Origin: Gymnopilus junonius
Lineage: Eukaryota > Basidiomycota > Agaricomycetes > Agaricales > Galerinaceae
Direction of reading: 5' to 3'
Length of the DNA: 64,000 nucleotides
Assembly (NCBI GenBank): GCA_015501075.1
Contig: JADNYJ010000029.1
Location: forward strand, 243,610-307,609
The number at the start of each line of letters is the position of its first letter. Within the stretch, counting starts at the first letter, position 1. The notes beneath the pieces are model-generated. The model had not been told where the DNA came from, searched no databases, and was given only the letters and a program-made list of their open reading frames with translations. A program made the position numbers and the translations under genes. This document shows positions 45,334 through 58,153 of the stretch, piece by piece.

Positions 45334-46804
45334 GATTTATTGTTTTACTATCTCTGGAATACTTACTTAATTGCCCGATATCACCCATACTATTTTATAC
45401 CCTTTTGTACCCTGCATTCTCGCTGCAATCACGAACTCCTTGTTATATTTTTTGGAATTAAGAAAGAGTTGTGACGAGTTAAGCACCATGTCAATAAAAA
45501 GTTATCTCAAATTTGGGTTGAACGGATAGTGAACGTGAACGTGAAGGACAAAAGTTAAATCCATTTACATTATGTCAGCGGAATAATTCTACTGGTAGGC
45601 TTTTCGGCGTTGGCCAACCAGTAGTGTTCTAGCCTTTTATCCTTTCTATTCACGACCTCAAGGGGACAGTTCTTTCAATTTAAATGATCACCTAAAAAGC
45701 CATGCCGTTGTGCAGATGTCCCTTGGAGTTGAGTGAAGACTCAAAAGGAGGTTCTCCAGTGCGTTAATGTTTCGACATTCTGTCTTCGCTTTTCTCGTTT
45801 TGACGATCTGCCTACTATGTAGTACTCACAAGTTTAGGAAGACGGCGGCATGGAGATTGACACCATTTCCACTCTGGCGAGCAGGATTTAACCAAACCGG
45901 AACCCTTTTATTTTGCCACCTCCACGTCTCGTCGACTATCCGACCTACCTACGCATAGACAATCTCTTCGTAGACGTACACAGACCAAGCTAGTGGAAGG
46001 ACGCTGTCCGGCACGTTCTCCGAACAATGGCCTTCAGTTACGTTACACCGCTATGATTCACCTCTCTATTTCGGAAGTTCCGCCCTTTCTTTCGCGTCTC
46101 CCACTCAAGAACAACCGGGATGTGTTGTCCGATTGCTTCCTTCCCAAAAACAATGAGAGGTGAAGGCCAAATTCCAACAAAAAAGACTTGGATGCAACTG
46201 CCGCCTTGAACCCGAACTTTTGCTACTAGGTGTGGGTTTCCAGGAGGCTGGTGGGTTCATTGAGTGATTGGGTGATTCGACGAAGGAGATTCTGAGAGAA
46301 AGAAAGGTGAGCTTCAAGTATAATTTTCGGAGCGTATGGCTGATTAGTTCTATATGTAGCTTGCTAAAGATCTTTTCACAGGAGAGTGGGTTGCTAGGAT
46401 AGCAGAATTCAGATGGATTTTGTGAGCTAACCTGCCATCTCTACACCCGATTTATAATATGCTGAAATATTGTATTCAGCAATAAGATCAATCACCAGGT
46501 CCACTACGTACCAGCTGATGTTACTCGTAGTTTGTCTATGGTATGTGTATCTACGTTCCCTCCTTTTTCTGTACTTCTGCCTTTTTTGCGATCATTTTAT
46601 TCAACGTTGCGTTTGTAGTACCACCCACACTCAGCATGTTCATTTGCATACTGTCTCACCAATTAACCGCTCCGTTCGCGCTTCCATGATTGCATTGGTA
46701 GCTGTAGCTGGACGCGCCACGTCTCCGTCTATACGTGGTCCCGCTCCTCCTTCTATGGTCACCCTTCATCCTTCAGGCTCAAGTCATGACCCACCATCAC
46801 AACC
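45334..46804. other. long intergenic region
   Basis: No convincing exon. 46680-46800 contains a Pro/Ser-rich open stretch that might be an upstream exon of the next hypothetical gene. Confidence 0.4.
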
Positions 46805-47418
46805 ATGCCAAAAGGCACCATGATAGCCTCGGTCTCGCAGCTGTCTCAATGGCTCTTCACGAAGAACTTGGATGGCGAGGTTATTAGTCGTCTTCCAGCC
46901 CTTCGCCTGCATCCTCTGTGTGGCTGTAGAGAACCAAAGGGAAGGAACACACTGCATCTGTATATGATGAGCGGTACGTAGTGGTATCTTGATAATACAC
47001 AAGCTTGTTATATCTTACGTACGTTATCTTCCCTTCTACTTTCCTTTTGAACTCCTTTTGTTGATTACCGTCTCTTATCTTGATTCGCAGATTTCTTGCT
47101 TGCAAATGACGACTCCCTATTTCGTATTGCCTTAGGCAGAAGATGTCGAGAGTGCCTCGCTACTTTCATTCGAATCATCGACCCTCAAGAAGCAGATTCT
47201 ATCGAATGGGGAGCTGGGAATCTTGAAAGTCTGTACATTATGGGTTGAATTTATTAATCGCTTACGTAATTATAATATCTCTTTTTAGAGATGGCTTCCG
47301 CAACTCTAGATGTTCCCGCCCTCCTCTCACTCTCAAACGACATTCGGTAGTGGATGACAAGCGCCCTCGCACTCCTCCTTTGTATCTTTCTTACCCAAAG
47401 CCTCATGCCGAACTGTAA
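46805..47418 (+). CDS. hypothetical spliced gene
   Basis: Family not recognised. ATG 46805, exon 1 to 46973 (donor GTACGT), and exon 2 from 47091 after TTCGCAG join in phase and encode MPKGTMIASVSQLSQWLFTK, LPALRLHPLCGCREPKG and DFLLANDDSLFRIALGRRCR, ending near IEWGAGNLES. Two outcomes are possible for the last exon. With donor GTACAT at 47233 the protein is 146 residues and ends ...KPHAEL at 47418. With donor GTCTGT two codons earlier the next exon reads MASATLDVPALLSLSNDIR and stops, although the same frame would continue for ~50 residues beyond that TAG with a hydrophobic segment. The second case would be a nonsense-truncated gene. I cannot decide between them. Confidence 0.35.
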
Positions 47419-48281
47419 AGTAGAAAGCACCAGACATTTCGACCCGCATTTGATCATCCTCGCGGCGAATGTGATCAACGCGAACGATGAGTAGCAGAAG
47501 CGTGAGGAGGTTGTAAGGTCCCTTGAAATTGGAGTGCTTTGAGGGTGTGTGTATCGACGAAGGAAGTCCTTGGCCCGGGTTAAGTTTAGGCCTTCACATG
47601 CTCGTTTGATGAGCTCTAGCCCGAGTAACTCCTCTATCGTGACACAGGGAGGAAAAATACAGAATCCAGTTGGAAGTTCGACTGCTTCTGGGCGCAGTGA
47701 TGCTCAGATGGCTTTGGTGTCTATGAGAGCTGGGGGATCACTACGCCGGAATTGTACTTCATGTCATCAGTGTAACCCTTGGCGCTATTCTCATAATTCT
47801 CTAATAGAGATTCTCCGTGCCTCTCTCACTTGGCACTTGAGGTTGACAAAGGTCAGATTCAAGTGTTCGACCCGGTTTTTGAAATTGGCATTAGTCCCTA
47901 GAACTTCGTTAAAATTGTGCTCCGTAATTGATACGAAGCTCTCCAGATCGACAGCAGATATTGACAACGCGTACAGTAAAACGTCGTTACAAACCTTGTC
48001 TGGCGAAAGACCAAGTGACATATGTACTGGAAAAAGCATACAATTTATTTAATGTCAGGGTCATTAAAACCCAGGCGGATCTAAAGAATTTGTAAAGAAT
48101 ATATTGAACATGCCGTCACCGACAATCTTCCAATGCAAAGAGAATAAATTTGAAGCAATCGCCTCCAGGACGATGTTTGCAGAATAAAAAACGTAGAGAA
48201 TGGAAATACAATCTAGGAGGACACGTCCCGTGAGAATCATCGAGCCAAAGAGGAAAAATGTAACAAAAACAGACCTCCATC
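47419..48281. other. unresolved region
   Basis: Plus-strand 47549-47770 has plausible coding composition (IVTQGGKIQNPVGSS; SMRAGGSLRRNCTSCHQ) but no clear start or partner exon. I annotate no gene. Confidence 0.3.
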
Positions 48282-50165
48282 TCACTGCGATGACTTTCGA
48301 GCCTCTTTCTGCTTCTTGATGAGTTCCCTTCTCTCATCGTCATTCAACAATTCTCTCCTATTGGACTGACCGGTACATATATTCCACGTCTCGCTACGTT
48401 TCGGTTTCGGGATACTGATACCAAATTGATAAGTGATTGCTCGTCAATCTAGAAATACACCACTAACCTCGGGTCCACGAAGATCTGCTTGAATCTTCGG
48501 CGGGGAGCTTGTGCTCCTTGCGTCGCAGACGGGCCTGAATTGTGCCCGTGTGTTTTCTTCGCTTTCTTCTTTGTCGATGAAGGCTATCACCTCTTCCCTC
48601 TTCCGCTTCTGCTGAGACGAGCCTACCAGTGAGGGTCTGAACCAGGCGAGGTAGGCTGTAGGTGGGTTGGAAGAACGGCCTCAGATACAATCGAGGGGGG
48701 TGACTGCGCGAGGATGGGGACCTGTCGCTGATTGGATTCTTTGAAGTGGTCGATAGGGGGTGGAGTACTCGACTGCCAGTTTATTCCCTTCCAGCTGAGC
48801 TTGTACTCGAGACTGAAAGAATTCGACAAGAAATTGAAGTAGACTGGGTGCCGAAGGGACAATTGTCGCTGGACCTTTCTCCGGTTGCCTGTTATTAATC
48901 CTGACTGTTAGCATCCAATTTGAGAGCCCGGGTGCCTTCACATTACCTTCCGTCCTCAGTGTCGTTCTGGCGGTGCTCCCGCTCATCGAAATTTCCAAAA
49001 GGATTTCAGAGCTGGCTTGACAGCCATGATAGCTGGTCGGATGTTAGTTTGTAAGGTGGTCCTGGCTCTCCGTTGTGGAGAGCAGGACAATCGTTTAGCA
49101 TTGCCATAAACCTAGGCCCGTGTTCTTGTGGGTGTAGGGACTGGGTCTGTTGGGTATGTGCCTCGTCGGTCGATGGAGTTCGGATTGAAGAAGGTGCGGA
49201 AGCATCTTCAACCTCGTGGAAGCCTTTCGCGTCTGCAAAACACATCAGATTTTTACTGGGAGCCTGTCACAAAAAACTTACCATTCTCTGTGGCCACGGG
49301 GTGGGTGAGGGATGACTGGTATCTTGATTGAGGTCGAGGGCTGATGTTGTTGAGAGGGGGGCAGATGATGGGGATCCCGTGAGATGGTATTCGGGTTCAA
49401 TGCACTCTCTCAACAATCTTTCAACTGAAGATAATCAGGATTGATATTAAACTTTCCTTATAAATCAGTGGCAAATGCTTACAGTTTTCATTATTGTCGT
49501 AGGCATGCTCATCGTCGTCTATGTCCGAGCTGGAGGCGGAATCGGCAACGGCTGGAAGTTGATTGGCTGCGGATGAGCTATTATCTGTAACAGACGACAA
49601 CCTTTTGTTAAACTTTACGTCAGCTTTGGATATCAATGCTTACAACAATCGATGCTCTCTTCTGCAGCACGGGTCTCGCCATCCCTGCCAAAGATCTCAA
49701 CGGCAAGCGGATCGAGTGACCCCAGATCGACTGCAGAAGATAATCATGAGATTCGCCATTAATGATAAATGAATATTGAATGCTCACGGTGCTCTGGGAC
49801 ATCGATCCAGGTGTATTGAAGATCAGGAATATGTCCGAGCCAGGGAGTATAAGGGGCAGTGGAATTGAGCTGACGGGTTGTGGACATGAGGTGTAGACCT
49901 GGCTTGGCTTCAGAGCGAGTAAGTGGGTAAGTGTGTTGTTGGGGTAAAGATCCAGTGCTCACCATGGGTCGTTTCTTATAGTAGTGAAATTAGGACTCAG
50001 AAATACAATGCATGCGTCAAACGGCGCCTTCGATGCGCGTGTCCTGAAACCCACAGATCCTCCGCTGGTCTGATCACTGGTTCGATTATTATCGGTGAGA
50101 AAATCAGCTAAATTTATGTCGTTTTTGACACGCTGTACCCTGCCCATCACCTCGTGTTTTGACAT
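48282..50165 (-). CDS. uncharacterised multi-exon gene, incomplete model
   Basis: Family not recognised. Successive minus-strand blocks look coding. 50165 onward: ATG, MSKHEVMGRVQRVKNDINLA and VFLSPNFTTIRNDPW. ~49910-49797: STTRQLNSTAPYTPWLGHIP and LQYTWIDVPEHR. ~49730-49645: DLGSLDPLAVEIFGRDGETR. ~49590-49490: an acidic Ser/Asp segment. ~49430-49280: VERLLRECIEPEYHLTGSPS. ~48990-48960 and ~48890-48680: hydrophilic. ~48640-48476: QQKRKREEVIAFIDKEESEE and PPKIQADLRGPE. The last exon, ending at TGA 48282-48284, reads SIPKPKRSETWNICTGQSNR and DDERRELIKKQKEARKSSQ. Several junctions do not keep phase as written, so exon limits are approximate and one-base errors are possible. The first 65 residues read as a globular segment and the rest as a largely disordered, charged protein, perhaps nuclear. 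The function is unknown. Confidence 0.4.
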
Positions 50166-50462
50166 TCTTGGTATCCTGCTCTTTTTGAGACTGTGTGCGC
50201 GCCGTTGCCACCGCGCCTGGCCTTCCTCGTGCCGTTGTTCTTTTCATTTACCCTCTCTAAATACCCACAGTGATCTTCCTTCTCTTCGTGATCGATAGGC
50301 CGGGTGATTTATTGGACCCCAAGATTTGAAAAAACTGGGGGACCTCTGCACAGAACAATAAAAGTGTATACGTATACTCTGCCGACCAAAACAATCTCGC
50401 ATTCCCTGTCAATTTTCACGCATAGTAATCCGTTGCTCTATTTCCACTACATCTTACCAGAG

Positions 50463-51649
50463 ATGCCTTGTAGTTGTTGTTCGCCAAGCTTCAACTTCCT
50501 CAAATTTCTCCTTTTGGTATTTGCTGAATGGAGTTCTGCAGGGTCTACGCATCAACCCTGGCCGATATCTTCCAAAGGGTTTTCATATGTATATGCTTCT
50601 ATAAGGAACGTTGATTCCTCATGTTTGAGGACTCGTTTCCAGGCGTGGCATGGATCGAGGCTTCATATGAAGAGGGATCACTGTCAGTAGTAATTATCAT
50701 GGATACAGATGAGTTTTAAACTTAGTCCAAGTGATTTTCAATAATAAATCATAAAGCCAAGTGTCTCATTGATGGTGTCCACATAAAAGACGGAAGAAAG
50801 GTCGTCTCAAACTGGTCGGAAGAAATTCCAATTGTCTTGTACTTGAATTCTGTACTCCTCAAGGCAGACGTCATAAGCAATACAGTGGAAATCCTCGATA
50901 TCATACCAATTCCCGTGGGTGATGACCATGCGCTTTTGGTTATGTCACTTCTTTATGATTTCGAAGCATTGCCGTTTCAGCGAGTTGAATAAGTCGAAGA
51001 AGCAATCGTTCAATTCATAGAGGGAACATTGAGCTTTCTGGTCTAATCACTTTCTTTCAAGCTATACACAATAGGTTAATCACGATTTTCTGACAGTGAA
51101 TTTTTGACGGACGCCTCTCGGGTAATTCCTAAAGGGTTCCACTTTACGAAGGACTACGCGCACCATGGAATACACCGTTCATTTTCATGACGTGAAAGAT
51201 GAGATGTACGTCCGGTCTCATACTGTGTGATTGATTTTGGTATATCTCGAATCTGGTCGTCGGAAGGAGATGCCGTCGTTGTACGAGTCTGTGGACATGA
51301 TATGACTGCCGGAGTTATCGTGTGCCAAACCATTCAACCTCTTCAAACTTGACGTATACCAGTTGGGAAATGTCCTTATAAAATTGGTGAAGGTAATAAC
51401 TTTTCCTGGAATGACTCTGATATTTGTGCATATGATATTTCGCTCGTGGACCAGGACTACGAATGCCTTGACTTATTCGAAGACTTGGCAAGGCATATGA
51501 CCCTAAGGAATCCTGATGAGAACCAACTGCATCTGAGATTCTGCAAATCTGCAAATCTGCCGTGCCCTTACTTCCAAACTAAGAACAACGGACAGAAAAA
51601 TGAGGGCATGGAGAACGGATGGTTTGTGTGTACTTACATCTGTGGATAA
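50463..51649 (+). pseudogene. fragmentary gene, possibly decayed
   Basis: Several coding-like blocks lie in order but could not be joined. ATG 50463 gives MPCSCCSPSFNFLKFLLLVF, a possible signal peptide. 50757-50990 encodes KCLIDGVHIKDGRKVVSNWS through LDIIPIPVGDDHALLVMSLL and stops at TAA. 51163-51230 begins MEYTVHFHDVKDEMYVRS and stops. 51388-51649 encodes KIGEGNNFSWNDSDICAYD, LVDQDYECLDLFEDLARHM and LHLRFCKSANLPCPYFQTK. I do not recognise any family. Internal stops suggest a degenerate gene, but unrecognised introns or single-base errors could also explain them. Confidence 0.3.
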
Positions 51650-52074
51650 GTTTCTAGTCAAAGTGTTCGTTGGAATCCTCGGTAAGTATTGAGGTCTCGA
51701 TTTGCAATTGCCATCTTCGTCATTTTCAGCTTAGCTCGCACCCTCATATATCGTTGTCCTCGAGCTGGTCTTGAGGCTGCTAACCTGCCTCGCCGGTACT
51801 AACATATAAATGCTTGATTTCAGCACAAGACCCGTAGTTAAACTTGCTTTTCTGACTTAATGATAATAATGTTGCAAGAATGTTAGACTCAGACTGTGAC
51901 TGCGGTCATAAGTCACGTGCTTTCATTGAACTCGGTTACTGTGACAACGGCCCCTGAGGCAATCATTGGCTTGTTACGCTCAAACGTCGAGTCTGAATCA
52001 GTTGACGGTACCGGCGTCCTTCAACAATGGGTATAAGATTGGTGCACCTTCCGATTAAATCCCTCAATTCTCTC
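51650..52074. promoter_or_regulatory. upstream region of the short DUF4139 paralogue
   Basis: No exon. An in-frame ATG at 52027 lies upstream of the chosen start at 52075. Comparison with the paralogue, which begins MTSIFAIQ, favours 52075. Confidence 0.4.
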
Positions 52075-54449
52075 ATGGCTTCCACTACTTTCACGATTCA
52101 AGCGTCTGAGCACCCAATCAAGTCAGTGACTGTCTTCAAGTCGTCGAGGGCGGAAATTGTTCGTTCATTCAACCTCGCACTTCAGGTATGTTTCAAAATT
52201 CTTTTCATCCTTACTGCAGGATCTGATTACGGATGGCCGTAACAGAGGGGACAGAACAAGGTTGAGATTAGGGGTCTCTCGAGTTCAATTGATACGCACT
52301 CTGTTCGGGTTTCTGGGTTGGGTCAAGCCCGTCTCTTTGATGTTGTCTGTACCCTTGCAAAGAGTAGGGCTGCGTCTTACGCTCCTGATAGCTCGTCTGA
52401 GGTCATCCGCACCCTGTTAGTGAAGAAGTCAGAGCTTGAGGGTGAGAGAACGGTTAGAGAGCAGGAGTCGCACCTCCTGCTTCAGTATGCAAAGACTTTG
52501 AATGGAGAGCATGTCACCCCATCTCAAATGGCCCAGTTCTTGCAAAGCTATGTTGAACAAGGTCGTAAAATTGTACAAGATGTGAGTTTTTTTGGCTATC
52601 CTGTACACCCAACGATCGCTGAGTAGACACCTTTTGCGCCTTGCAGATAAGCCAATTGAACGAGCAAATCGTTCAGGTCACTCGTCAGATTGAGGCTGAA
52701 AGAGAAAGAACTGCGTCCAAGCAGGGTACAGCCTCTGGCAATGTCGATATTGTCATTTTCGCCGATGCAGAAACATCAGTTGACCTTAAACTGACATACA
52801 GTTAGTATCTCGTCCTCGCCCGCACTTAACCACTATTGATATGCCATGCTGTTTTTTAGTCGTCAGCAGCGTGAATTGGAAACCTACTTACGAACTCCAT
52901 GCGACTACGGAGAATGGTAAACCTTCGCCTTCCGTTGCGCTCCATTATCGAGCACGAGTCACCCAAAGCACTGGAGAGGATTGGAACAACGTCTCCCTGA
53001 CGCTCAGTACCATTACTTCCGACTCTTTCGTGAAGCGCATTCCACAACTTAGGCCTGTCAAGATTCAGCAACGTCCGCACAACGCAGCGCCATTTGCATT
53101 CGCCAACCAAACTAAACCAGCAGCTGTCGTGAGCAATTTCTTGTCCAACCAGGACCAGGTAGTGCGCTCTGAGGGCCTTTTCGGAGCCGCCGGTAATAAT
53201 GCCAATGTACAACGGACCCAAAATGGTCCGCAACAAAAAAACCTTTTTGGAATGCCTGCCCAAGTGCCTGTCCAACAAGCCCAACCCACCTTCGGCCAAA
53301 CTTCACTCTTTGGACAGCCTGCTCCCAATCCACCAGCAACTTTTGGCGGCGGTGCAGGCCCCACTTCGCTCTTTGGAAGCGCTCCAGCCGCAGCGCCTTT
53401 TGGAAGCACGGCTGGTGGTGGTGCTTTCGGGGCCGCACTTGAGCTTCCTTCGAATCCCATTACCAACCCCGCTACTTTAACACAGTACGAACTTGAACTT
53501 GCCAGGGCAACGGCAGTCCCCCCACCCGAAGAAGACGATGAGGATGATTTCGAGGAGATTCATGGGCCTGCTCCCATCACCGAACCAACCACCATAGTCT
53601 CCGAAACTCCGGTAGCCGTTTCTTTTTCCGTCCATGGAGAATCCACCATCCCCAGCGATGGCATCGAACATCAGGTCTCCGTTGCAGTGCTTCCCTTCAA
53701 GGCGAAGATTTCTTATATCACGATTCCTCGCATTGACCCGAGGGTATTCTTACAGGTACTTTTCCTTCTTTGTTACTACTACTCATAGGTTCTCTGAACA
53801 CACTTTGGTTCTTCAGTGCGAGGTTGAGAACACCAGCGAATATCGCATCCTTGCAGGCCCTGTCACCGTCATACTTGACGATTCTTACGTCTCCAAAACG
53901 TCTATCAACGTAATTATATACCATTATCTTCTCAAATTCACATATTTAATTCAATCCTCGTTTCAGGACATCAACACAGGCGACAACTTTGAATGCACCC
54001 TCGGCGACGACGCTGCCACCAAAGTCACCTATTCACGCTCTGGAAAGACCGTCAAGTCCGACGGAGGCACATTCTCCGAGGTCACCAGCACGACCACCTA
54101 CACCACCAAGATTTCGGTTCGTAACAAGCACCAATTCGACATCACTGACCTCATCGTGCGCGAAGTCATCCCGACGTCCGATGATAAACGTGCCAGGATC
54201 ATCCTGCGCAAGCCCGCGGCCCTTGCTGATGCTAAAGATGGCGAGACTGTTGATCTGAAAAATGATGGGCTGAAGGTTGGGTGGGAGCCGCTGGTGGATG
54301 GGAAGGGTGGAGAGAAGGAAGGGAAGTTTGAATGGAAGTGGAAGGTTGGGAGCGCAGCCAAAGTCGCTCTTGAAGCCGAATGGGAGATCAAGGTTCCTGC
54401 AGACGGAGCGACTACGTGGATGGAGGGATTCGCTGCAATGAAGATTTGA
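52075..54449 (+). CDS. DUF4139/mucoidy-inhibitor-A-like protein, short-linker paralogue
   Basis: Six exons (52075-52185, 52246-52581, 52647-52800, 52860-53755, 53817-53909, 53967-54449) give 690 residues. Exons 2, 3 and 5 have exactly the same lengths as in the FG-rich paralogue (336, 154, 93 bases), so the pair arose by duplication of the whole gene. The N-terminal DUF4140-like domain, the coiled coil (LEGERTVREQESHLLLQYAK) and the split DUF4139 domain are all present. The linker (~residues 268-452) still carries eight Phe-Gly pairs in GLFG-like form (LFGMP, SLFGQ, TSLFGS, PFGST) and ends in an acidic stretch (PPPEEDDEDDFEE). This copy looks like the conserved form, while the other has expanded its linker by ~530 codons. 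The DUF4139 family occurs in bacteria and animals without an established biochemical role. Confidence 0.85.
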
Positions 54450-54800
54450 AGGCACATCATCGTATCGATGTTGTTGTAATTTGTGACTAGTTTTGTGCTG
54501 ATTTGTACGCTCAGTGTTGTAATATATGGTTTTTTTGATCAAATCATGTTTCTGTCCTACGTTGAGGGGCACAGATCGAGGACATTGAAGTATGCAATGG
54601 TGTTACATGAGAACCCTGAACAACTAGCCTACTCGATAGATTATAAAAGACGTGGATGGGGTGGTCCAAAAAAGCGGATGGCTAGTGGTTGTAGCTACAA
54701 TAGCACCTATGAACGAAAAAGTCCGAATTACATACAATATAGTAAGGCAATAGTAAGTATCAAATGTCTGGTCCATGTAACATCTGTCCGAAATGAAGCA
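54450..54800. other. intergenic between convergent genes
   Basis: Shared 3' region of the DUF4139 gene (+) and the lectin gene (-). I see no exon. Confidence 0.5.
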
Positions 54801-56723
54801 TCAAACGAGAACAGTACGTAAGGTCCAATGATATTTAAGCAGAAGGCGCTTGAGTGGCTCCAGGGAACGCAGGCTCGACTTGACGACCTTCAATTCTGCT
54901 GCGCTTGATGACGGGGAAACGGAGACAGTGGGAAGGGGTGTGCAGCTGGAGGAAGCAGCGGCGGGGTGAGCGCTAGGAGTGGGGTTGACGCCTTGATACC
55001 AGGTGCTGGTACCGTAGACACCCATCGGTTGACTTTCCGGAGAAGAGCAAGTCAGCAGACGAACTTTGTATGAAAGGGGGTGCTTACTCGGAGTTGCCAA
55101 GACAGTCCTCAAAGACGCCAGAGGAGTAACTGGCAGGGATGTTCTGGTGGGGATGATTTGTATCAATACCAAGAGATTCTGAAGAACAGCATAGGAACTC
55201 ACCCAGTAGCAGCCCATGACGTCGTAGATGTGGTTGCACAAGCTGGTAGCATGGGGGCCGACGCAAGCACGAATGCAGAACTCCGTATCGGAAATAAATT
55301 CGGTCCAGTCGTGGTATTGAAGGCCAGATCCGAAAGAGTTTCCATATACAAGGCCGCCAACTAGAGAGAAGGAATCAAGGTCAACGAAAGGCTATCACAC
55401 GACGAATTGAAACAATAACGCACTAGGATTACCATTGCCTATTTTCATAGGACAAATTGTATACCGTTAGCCACGTATCTCAAAGGCATTAGGTTACAGA
55501 ATAATGATGCTTACCGTCAGCACCTCTGTTATCCAACTCGCCTCCTGCATCGCCTCTAGGGATGTTCATCTGGGTGAAATCACCAACGCCAGTGACCTGC
55601 ACGTAGTCAGGTGTCTTGACGAAATGAACGCCCTTTAAGCTACCGTTGGGAATGGTTCGCGTGCCGCGACCAGACTTGGTGCACCAGGAGACCTGGACAC
55701 GCTCCGTGTCGCCGATGCTTCCCTCATAGGCTAAGAAGGGAAGCGAAAAAGCAAAGTTAGTTGGCCATTTTAGTGAAGATGCAGGCAGCACTTACGTGGA
55801 GCCCAAAGGCAGAAGTCGCTAGCGGAGCTGTTGTGGTGATAAAAGTATGGTTAGAAGCTATACAATTTAGTTGGTGCGGTGAGAAGCGGGCATACTTGAT
55901 CCATAAGGTTTGGCAGTTGGACGATTGGCTTGAGCCGCTGCCGCAGTTGTTGTAGCCGTATTGACCGTTTTGAGATTGACCAGGAAGACCGTTGATAGAG
56001 TATCCTGTGTTCCAGACTTGGTTGATGTTGTTGTCCGTACACGTCCAGATTTGAATCTGATACAAGTAAAGATCAGCCAATCGCATCTACATGAGCGAGG
56101 AAAGAGGTTACGTACTCTGTTTCCGTTGGACAGATTTCCGTCAGTGAGGTCGAGGCACTTGTTTGAACCTTGCCAGTAGATGCGGTTATCTCTCTGAAAG
56201 GGAAGAAATGGACAAGGATATCACTGGCTGGAGGTGAAAGGAGATCAAGGTGAAAGACGCACGGTGTAACCCCATTTCTGGTTGTTGTTGTTCGTTGTGC
56301 AAGTCCAAATCTGCATCTTGGTTCCATCACCATTCACGCCTTCTGTCACATCTAAGCACTTGTTGCCGTAAATTTGGATGATGCCGTTGGAGGTGAAAGT
56401 CCATTTCTGGGAAGGGGTGTTGTTGCATGGCTGGACCGTAACGGGCGCACCGTCGGTATTGGAGGAAGGGGTCAAGCATTGGACTAGACAAAATTTCTGA
56501 GGTCTGAATAACCAAAGGCGAACAAGATCACTGACCACTGGAGAGGCCAGGTTGAAATTGAAGTTGACCGATGTTACTGAACAAAATAGCATCAAGATTA
56601 TTGTTTTTGAAAAGGTCGTAAGAATATCACGTACGGTGGAGCTTGAGCGTTCACTACAGCAGCGAGGAAGGCAAAGGCTGCCAGTGAACGGAAAGTGTCG
56701 GAAGAGCGCATAGCTGTACGCAT
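54801..56723 (-). CDS. secreted ricin-B lectin (CBM13-type) protein with fungal C-terminal domain
   Basis: Eleven exons, from ATG 56721-56723 to TGA 54801-54803, all in phase. One exon (55438-55424) is only 15 bases. A signal peptide (FRSLAAFAFLAAVVNAQA) predicts secretion. Residues ~35-160 form a ricin-type beta-trefoil with QxW motifs (SQKWTF, NQKWGY, NQVWNT) and CLD(V/L)T repeats, which usually bind galactose or related sugars. The second half is a conserved basidiomycete domain with SDFCLWAPP, VSWCTKSGRGTRTIP, VQVTGVGDFTQMNIP, GDAGGELD, ACVGPHATSLCNHIYDVMGC and QPMGVYGTSTWYQG, rich in Cys and of unknown function. The tail is Ser-rich, then basic (LKVVKSSLRSLEPLKRLLLK). Related proteins are typically encoded with cell-wall or secreted lectins of agarics. 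No catalytic motif is seen. Confidence 0.88.
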
Positions 56724-58153
56724 TTTTGTTGGGGGGATGTATTTGAAAGAGTGGCTGACAGAAAGAGAGTGGTGTCGGACGCTTAAATGCGTTCGAACGC
56801 AGGTGTTGGTTAAAGAGAAAAGGCGGAGAGGCAAACGGAACTAGACAGAACTAGACCTTACATACAACGAATTTGATTTTATATTGAGCGACCCTGATGA
56901 TAGGCTGATGCCCAGCCAATGGTAGCCTCGTGATCCGGTACTAATCGGATTAGCTTGGCAAAGACGCTATTTTTGTACATTTGACGGTGGCTTCCTCCCG
57001 CTTTCTCTTCAATCAAGCCAGGCCAGGACTAATATGTAGAAAGCTTTTGACTCTTGAGGACAGTGATACATAGCGATTCCAGTTTCTTGTAAAATGAGAC
57101 CCGTAGAGATATTATCTTCCGGAAGTCCTATTAAAGAGGGACACCGAATAAAGGTGATGAGAGGGTACACATCAGACCTTTTCGTAAGGCATCCGCATCC
57201 ATCGTCAAAATGATCAATGAAAAGATACAAGGAGAGATGCTAGAGAAATTGGTAGCCTTGCAGAAATTAGGCTGATGATTTCTAGAAGTAGTCAACCAAT
57301 ATTGCAAGTGAGCACGCTGTCACACCAGACAACGAGAAGACAGTCAGCAAAGCGAGTCCTCAACTTAAAGAATAATTTCTTGCAGAAAGACCTTCTGAGA
57401 ACAGGCCTGCATTCGAGATCAAAAGGTATAGCATCCGTATTTCGAAAAGCGTCGAGATCACAATTCATGCGAGGTCCCCATTTCTTCAGAAAGGATCATG
57501 ACAAATAACGAGTCCAGTCTATAGCAATATCGAAATCCTCATTGTTCATGGCTCTGGTGACGGTGTAGCTTGTTCATATCCCAATAATAATTCGAGAACC
57601 ATTGCCTAGAAGCTGTCCAAGCTCCAGTGAAGCTCTGTCGCCTGCAATCCTCTAGATCCATAGCCAAGCAATAGAGGTAGGCGAGATGTCCAGGTGGTGG
57701 TTTGGGAGAAAGTGCGTCGCAGCCGAGCCCGGATCCGATCTCCGAGCCCAGACACGGACTTTGCATTCTTCTCACCGTCCACGACAGCGAGCAGCCCTTT
57801 TTCTACGCCCTTGGCGGCTTCTCAGACGGCGAGATTGCCCTAGTTCTTTGCCAGTTCAATACCCTCGACGATCTCACAGTACCGTGGTCATCGGAATTTC
57901 GAGGATCAAACATACAGCTTTTTAACACCGCATTGGTGAGCGTATCCTCGTCCATATTCGCCGTCTGTGTCTGACAGATGCTGAGTAGATCCCTTGATAT
58001 CGACGCTTGCGTCTCTTTTCTGCTCCTGCCACACTTCGTTGCCTAGTCTGTAACGATTGACCCATACTTTTCGAGCAAAATCAGCATTATCCATCAAAAG
58101 GGCGCATACATCGACCCATCTCTGCTGTTCCATCTTTCTAAACCTTTCGTACC
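56724..58153. other. long region with weak coding signals on both strands
   Basis: 56724-57500 has no exon I can support. At 57702-57934 the plus strand reads EPRHGLCILLTVHDSEQP and YALGGFSDGEIALVLCQFN and ends at a good donor, GTGAGC. The minus strand at 58133-57980 reads RWVDVCALLMDNADFARKVW and at 57700-57540 reads LEDCRRQSFTGAWTASRQWF. Both look protein-like, but I could not build a complete gene on either strand. Confidence 0.35.
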
